9,199 nucleotides of DNA from CBFGTA01 sp965651595 (GTDB lineage: Bacteria; Actinomycetota; Actinomycetes; S36-B12; UBA10799): NCBI GenBank assembly GCA_965651595.1, contig CBFGTA010000092.1, forward strand, positions 1 to 9,199, written 5' to 3'. The position numbers and the translations under genes were made by a program. The notes beneath the pieces were generated by a model. It was not told where the DNA came from. It saw only the letters and a program-made list of their open reading frames with translations, and did not search any database. Below, piece after piece: positions 9,001-9,199 of this stretch. Position 1 is the stretch's first letter, and every line of letters begins with the position of its first letter.

Positions 9001-9199
9001 TGGAACCCGGTGCCCGTCACGGTCAGGGGAGTTCCCCCTGTTGCGGGTCCGCGAGTGGGGGAGACTGCAGTGAGCTCCGGCGCTGGCCACGCGTAGGTGT
9101 GAGCGTCCGCGAGAGTCGTGGGGGCAGCGCCAGGTGTCGTGAGCGTGAGGGCGGCAGGTCCCGGAGTGCCCGGTGGAGTGGTGCAGGTGAGGTGGGTGG
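27..9199 (-). CDS. Giant secreted IPT/TIG and YWTD-type beta-propeller repeat protein, 5'-partial
   Basis: The frame is open from the right edge to TAG at 29-27, giving 3056 visible residues. A GTG at 9020-9018 could be taken as a start, but it is the Val of an IPT core strand (LTVTGTGF), and the frame continues upstream with 59 more residues of IPT sequence, so the real start is outside the window. Modules in order: partial IPT (1-40), IPT (41-123), six-bladed propeller (124-406), eleven IPTs (407-1397), propeller (1398-1736), IPT (1737-1825), propeller (1826-2127), seven IPTs (2128-2765), propeller (2766-3056). There are only nine lysines, and nearly every cysteine can be paired, as expected for an oxidised extracellular protein. 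The C-terminus (PYDVILN) has no sorting signal or membrane helix, so any anchor or secretion signal must be N-terminal or absent. From domain type I infer a surface adhesin or matrix component; no enzyme motif is seen and the ligand is unknown. Confidence 0.95.
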   Translation of the reverse strand, partial: THLTCTTPPGTPGPAALTLTTPGAAPTTLADAHTYAWPAPELTAVSPTRGPATGGTPLTVTGTGFHDDVAVTVGGQPCRDAAATSPTTITCVSPTHAVGTAAIVVTNSDDQSATLGDAFTYLGPSLYFSQQADSEEMFRSIGQLLISDPTAINNSLVANPGNDAANDIWPGTSGVVADASYIYWANPTTGTIGRAGLDGSNPNTSFITGANGPQAVAVDGQYVYWSNTGGSTIGRANLDGSNVNQAFITTAASPFGIAVDSTHIYWPNSGNLMNSNDFGSTIGRASLDGTGVVQDFVTGASGPQSVAVSGPNIYWINQPPNPESSIQYIGHAVIDPDSENASQIDQQFIFDDGNPDSLAADNDHLYYSRISTGTIAQATLDGSSISRNFALMSGLTYGVATDMTPRPTSVSPDTAQGGGGATITISGTGFAPGAAVLLGTTPCSVVSTTYSTIECVAGAADAAQGLSVVVSNPTGASTTLADAFEFTTGATPTISSIAPANGPTVGGTSVTISGGGFISGATVTVGGVECSDVEVASATSLTCTTGPQFAGPADVVVTNPGLVAGTADAAFTYDVSTPTITSVTPESGPITGGTSVKISGAGFETGTVVTLDGVTCPTTGTVTPTSLTCTTPAYPQGAGSVELTASNGDGLDTTMADAFTFQASTPTLTSASPMTIPSAGVHLTVSGEGFVDGATVAVSIVSSPENTDNVECAITSLTFSTIECLVAPNAGLDGESATVVVTNPTGPPAEYGGLSVVQGAPAVTGVNPASMVFNASEPITITGDQFYVGYTTVSIGEAPCDVTAVTLESITCTPSINDPGTYPVVVTVTAPNRYPIASGSDTTFTYSSPPVSITSPATLPVLGPVAGNESLVISGENLGAVNSVTLGDANCSIAQQSDDRIVCTTSPHPVGVVDLTVSTGDGQQVTVQDYYSYLNPGLAGYTVSPASGPAAGGTNLTITGTGFTPNSIVKVGGQLCTSLDIISDTTVTCTSPPVSSSLLAQTSAIAGLIAEVDVANPDALPGSGEDFMYTYPAPTGQLAPGSGVETASTPLTITGSNLFPVTTVTVGGEVCADPATNADFTELTCTAPPGPRGTVDVTITTPGADPNFLEGGDPAVYEDQVLTLPNAFSWTAPTPVITNVAPTFGPTEGGTPVTITGTGFVSGMSIAVGGQPCVSVTVTSLTEASCTTSPAPAGPSSVVAINPGPLSPTGTLANAFAFHEILPTLTDLSEKSGSTFGRNVVTITGTNFFPETTFTFGGAACTALTVDAESGTAQCTVPAHAAGEVDVVVTNPGPGSPSATQPNWYTYISPTPTDLAIAPDSGPASGGTAVTITGSGFDPAGNVTVGGAACLDVVVNQAMTEITCSTGPAQNGKSDLVVTNTDGRSGTAANAFTYELANSALYYTNIGSLGSDDSESSIGNIGRANLDGTGAEPNFISVNPAGVEPDWQASPWSPASDGLYIYYLNQASGGSIGRASIDGRTVDNQWVPSIFDADQDAAIAVDDTYLYLLTNSMYDDGQHVLRFKLDDPHAPIFGSNPDSPFISGIGLGDTPSNGYGRIALAINRSMHLLVWTDRLQDQLGAALLPPATETETGTVSPDDQGPPVVSSNWMPGINEPSGIAIWDCPAGEAPAALAWATLGGSMAVKGIAALGTDGGPVNLEGSLDSPMGLSFNPDCDQHSQSQTANLFYAAEDGSIGKVDIAYNVDGSPDPQLTSTEQFITATEAASGTVVPPAAAAPSLEENLPATGPAVGGNALTLTGTGLTDATQITVGGMPCPVNTTASQPPTTLVCQVPPTTTATDAVDIVAINPDGQSSLLGGSYTYQWPSYLYWGQFDSNGTGAIARADLDGSSVDSDFISGSNVQGLVPASVTVNSSGVYWINSAANPMTTTTIGRANLDGSSINNELISHVNGSATTAAAPLTVDENYIYWLNCVTPNGTGCSMSLARASIDGTHVDENFIPYSQLWGASPATQAQPAALAVTTEGIYWADANNFCIGRADLDGSNLNAQYICPPDSDSVLDLSATGDTLHFVYHNFTTEPLGTVQLASVTIGADGTPGTITVNASNVGDVMTATSDTVYVVNSYLDDGTGQSHSAITTYSPDGRVMADPAVDVVAVISDIATHPRVFSPPTVTSISPATGSTLGGTTVTISGTGFQPSANTVTIGDSPCTDVDVVNSFTITCTTGAHTHGPVDFGPVDVYVQNADTQSGVLAAAFDYEPPTPVVQQVNPNRGMNLGGNQVSIVGNNFDPNLTVTLGNAECTNVAVLQANTVITCTAGAHAVGTVDVIVANPNNRTATKSSGYTYTLQPPVATSVSPAFATVTGGSALSIRGRNFAPGATVTVGDSPCPVTSLSANSVQCILPAATSSGPVNVTVANTDGNSTTLQAGQPGSFTYLPDDPTITAVSPTTLSTAGGDEFTVQGTGFISTGPEPHQNPRVSVGGVPCVEVTVVDDGNQLTCTTQPSRPGSALEVSVMNPPPSATAPQQIAQSPVTVDYVEYTPSVTGISPLFVMTQEPQVVTITGSNFDPDVRVLIAESPCDIFQVTPTQIQCRPESWNAEPGLVDLEISNPGTAVLTLTDNFVFTVQTPPQPMVPTVSELSATSGLPAGGETLTISGNDFSPHSAVFIGMSPCQQVQPSPTAITCTLPAHAPASDLVVTVISMDQGVAATAPETFSYTDPAPTLETVQPASGPTSGNNTVTLTGSLFSATTTASVGGTPCTSVTLVNSATLECVVPASSVGAQAVDVSVQNAGSEPVDLSNAYTYTTTGNMFWANSQSLSADATAAIGQLPRVGGSVNPEWLAPSDSVALSGLAVDDTYIYWTDSLANSIGRARLDGTGAADANWIDQSTTSINNPTGVLVHDGYLYWANTANNTIGRATLPTGDNTEPTDILANFISGDVGSSLAAPTGIATDGTSLYWGNNPGLNGDIAASTSAKAPLDGAASAITLDWLTLDDPSASVASLTLDDTYVYWVALDAAGTIGRAPLTDPTEMTDNFVATSALTAPQGVRVTGSHIYWTDTATNSIGRAALPAAGSNTATDPEPAYASGAAAPYDVILN
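30..902 (-). repeat. C-terminal six-bladed YWTD-like beta-propeller 4
   Basis: Residues 2766-3056. Blade motifs are NMFWAN, YIYWTD, YLYWAN, SLYWGN, YVYWVA and HIYWTD. This block contains the exact YWTD sequence twice. 'SIGRA' or 'TIGRA' is present in blades 2, 3, 5 and 6, but the 'LDG' that normally follows is replaced in blades 3, 5 and 6 by proline-containing loops ('TLPTGDN', 'PLTDPTE', 'ALPAAGS'). Blade 4 carries an 'STSAKAPLDG' variant. The protein ends 'AAPYDVILN', matching the 'P.GVAVD' strand found between blades, so the last residues probably complete blade 1 and close the ring. No cysteines occur. Confidence 0.85.
903..2816 (-). repeat. Array of seven tandem IPT/TIG domains
   Basis: Residues 2128-2765. 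Approximate limits N to C: 2816-2541, 2540-2277, 2276-2010, 2009-1707, 1706-1446, 1445-1167 and 1166-903. Domains 1-3 are canonical ('TLGGTTVTISGTGF', 'NLGGNQVSIVGNNF', 'TVTGGSALSIRGRNF'). Domain 4 is enlarged by a 'GPEPHQNP' insertion after the GF turn and by a longer segment before its last strand. Domain 5 has lost the GG turn ('VMTQEPQVVTITG'). Each domain has its cysteine pair, with spacing 12-14. The array links propeller 3 to the terminal propeller. Confidence 0.9.
3498..3527. repeat. Direct DNA repeat, copy A (propeller 3)
   Basis: This 30-base stretch encodes the 'IGRANLDGSS' part of blade 2 in propeller 3. It matches 3648-3677 at 27 of 30 positions by eye, with mismatches at the 13th, 18th and 26th base. 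The two copies are exactly 150 bases (50 codons) apart, in phase with the blade repeat. Such near-identity in third positions suggests a recent duplication or gene conversion between neighbouring blades. Confidence 0.7.
3648..3677. repeat. Direct DNA repeat, copy B (propeller 3)
   Basis: This is the second copy of the repeat at 3498-3527, encoding 'IARADLDGSS' in blade 1 of propeller 3. Similarity drops immediately outside the 30 bases, so the conserved DNA is confined to the blade signature. Confidence 0.7.
3723..3989 (-). repeat. Single IPT/TIG domain between propellers 2 and 3
   Basis: Residues 1737-1825. It has the IPT order 'ATGPAVGGNALTLTGTGL', 'ITVGGMPC', a second cysteine 15 residues on in 'TLVCQVPP', and the closing 'GGSYTYQW'. 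The cysteine spacing is the widest of the 20 complete domains. A single IPT here would place propellers 2 and 3 close together, unlike the long arms on either side. Confidence 0.88.
3990..5006 (-). repeat. Beta-propeller 2, divergent six-blade block
   Basis: Residues 1398-1736, the longest propeller block (339 residues). Blade motifs are ALYYTN, YIYYLN, YLYLLTN, LLVWTD, LAWATL and LFYAAE. The 'IGRA..DG' signature is clear in blades 1 and 2, weak in blade 6 ('SIGKVD') and lost in blades 3-5, which instead contain long loops ending in 'SPFISG', 'SNWMPG' and a region with two cysteines at residues 1624 and 1675. The block contains 'VDDTYLY', matching the 'VDDTYIY' of propeller 4. The count of six blades is less certain here than in the other three because blade 5 is poorly conserved. 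Confidence 0.7.
5007..7979 (-). repeat. Array of eleven tandem IPT/TIG domains
   Basis: Residues 407-1397. Approximate domain limits on the map, N to C: 7979-7731, 7730-7470, 7469-7206, 7205-6921, 6920-6651, 6650-6390, 6389-6099, 6098-5799, 5798-5535, 5534-5268 and 5267-5007. Domains 1-3, 7, 9 and 11 keep a GG or GP..GG turn before 'VTI.G.GF'. Domains 4, 5, 8 and 10 have lost much or all of it (for example 'MTIPSAGVHLTVSG', 'SMVFNASEPITITG'). Domains 7 and 8 are longer, with insertions before the final strand. All eleven retain the cysteine pair at spacing 12-14. In other bacterial surface proteins such arrays act as stiff spacers; here they would separate propellers 1 and 2. Confidence 0.9.
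7980..8828 (-). repeat. Six-bladed YWTD-like beta-propeller 1
   Basis: Residues 124-406. Six blade motifs can be counted from their aromatic strand: SLYFS, YIYWAN, YVYWSN, HIYWPN, NIYWIN and HLYYSR, with tyrosines at residues 127, 183, 224, 265, 314 and 366. Blades 2-4 are the most canonical, each followed by 'TIGRA.LDG' and a phenylalanine strand such as 'SFITG' or 'QAFIT', then 'GP..VAVD'. Blade 1 has an insertion rich in acidic residues and Ser after the aromatic strand, and blade 5 is extended. The closing strand 'YGVATD' follows blade 6, after which an IPT begins. There is no cysteine. The motif matches LDL-receptor class B/YWTD repeats, whose propellers have six blades. The fold is inferred from the motif, not computed. 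Confidence 0.85.
8829..9077 (-). repeat. IPT/TIG domain preceding propeller 1
   Basis: Residues 41-123 form one complete IPT domain. It opens with 'LTAVSPTRGPATGGTPLTV', continues with 'VTVGGQPC', has its second cysteine 13 residues later in 'TITCVSP', and closes with 'LGDAFTYLG'. It resembles the IPT family consensus closely. It joins directly to propeller 1 without a visible linker. Confidence 0.9.
9078..9199 (-). repeat. Partial IPT/TIG domain at the window edge
   Basis: Residues 1-40 are the second half of an IPT domain. They contain the distal cysteine in a 'LTCTTPPG' context, then the 'LTLTTPGA' strand and the closing 'TLADAHTYAW' strand. The same order is found at the end of the complete IPT domains downstream. 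Its first half, with the partner cysteine, lies outside the window. It shows that the IPT series extends further toward the N-terminus. Confidence 0.85.

Overview
The window lies almost entirely inside one very large gene on the minus strand. The reading frame is open from the right edge (position 9199) to a TAG stop at 27-29, giving 3056 visible codons with no internal stop or frameshift. The N-terminus lies beyond the right edge, so the true start, any signal peptide and the full length cannot be seen. Residue numbers here count from the first complete codon in the window (bases 9197-9195 = residue 1).

The protein is built from two repeating modules. One is the IPT/TIG immunoglobulin-like domain of about 85-100 residues, each opening near 'P.I..V.P..GP..GGT.VTI.G.GF' and each carrying two cysteines 12-15 residues apart. 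The other is a YWTD/LDL-receptor-class-B-like beta-propeller whose blades follow 'YIYW.N....TIGRA.LDGS......FI'. In N-to-C order (right to left on the map) the visible layout is: end of one IPT, one full IPT, propeller 1, eleven IPTs, propeller 2, one IPT, propeller 3, seven IPTs, propeller 4, stop. That is 20 complete IPT domains plus a partial one, and four propellers in each of which I count six blades (24 in all). The last residues of the protein are the short strand that would close propeller 4, and no cell-wall sorting signal, membrane segment or basic tail follows.

The composition suggests a secreted or surface-displayed protein: few lysines (nine in 3056 residues), many Thr/Ser/Gly/Pro/Asp, and paired cysteines. 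The GC content (about 60 percent by eye), the codon choice and the domain style fit a high-GC actinobacterium, but no housekeeping gene is present to confirm this. The likeliest role is an extracellular, rod-like adhesion or matrix protein with IPT arms as spacers and propellers as binding heads. This is inferred from domain type only; no ligand or enzymatic residue can be identified. No RNA gene, mobile element, CRISPR array or second gene is visible. Only 26 bases lie beyond the stop.
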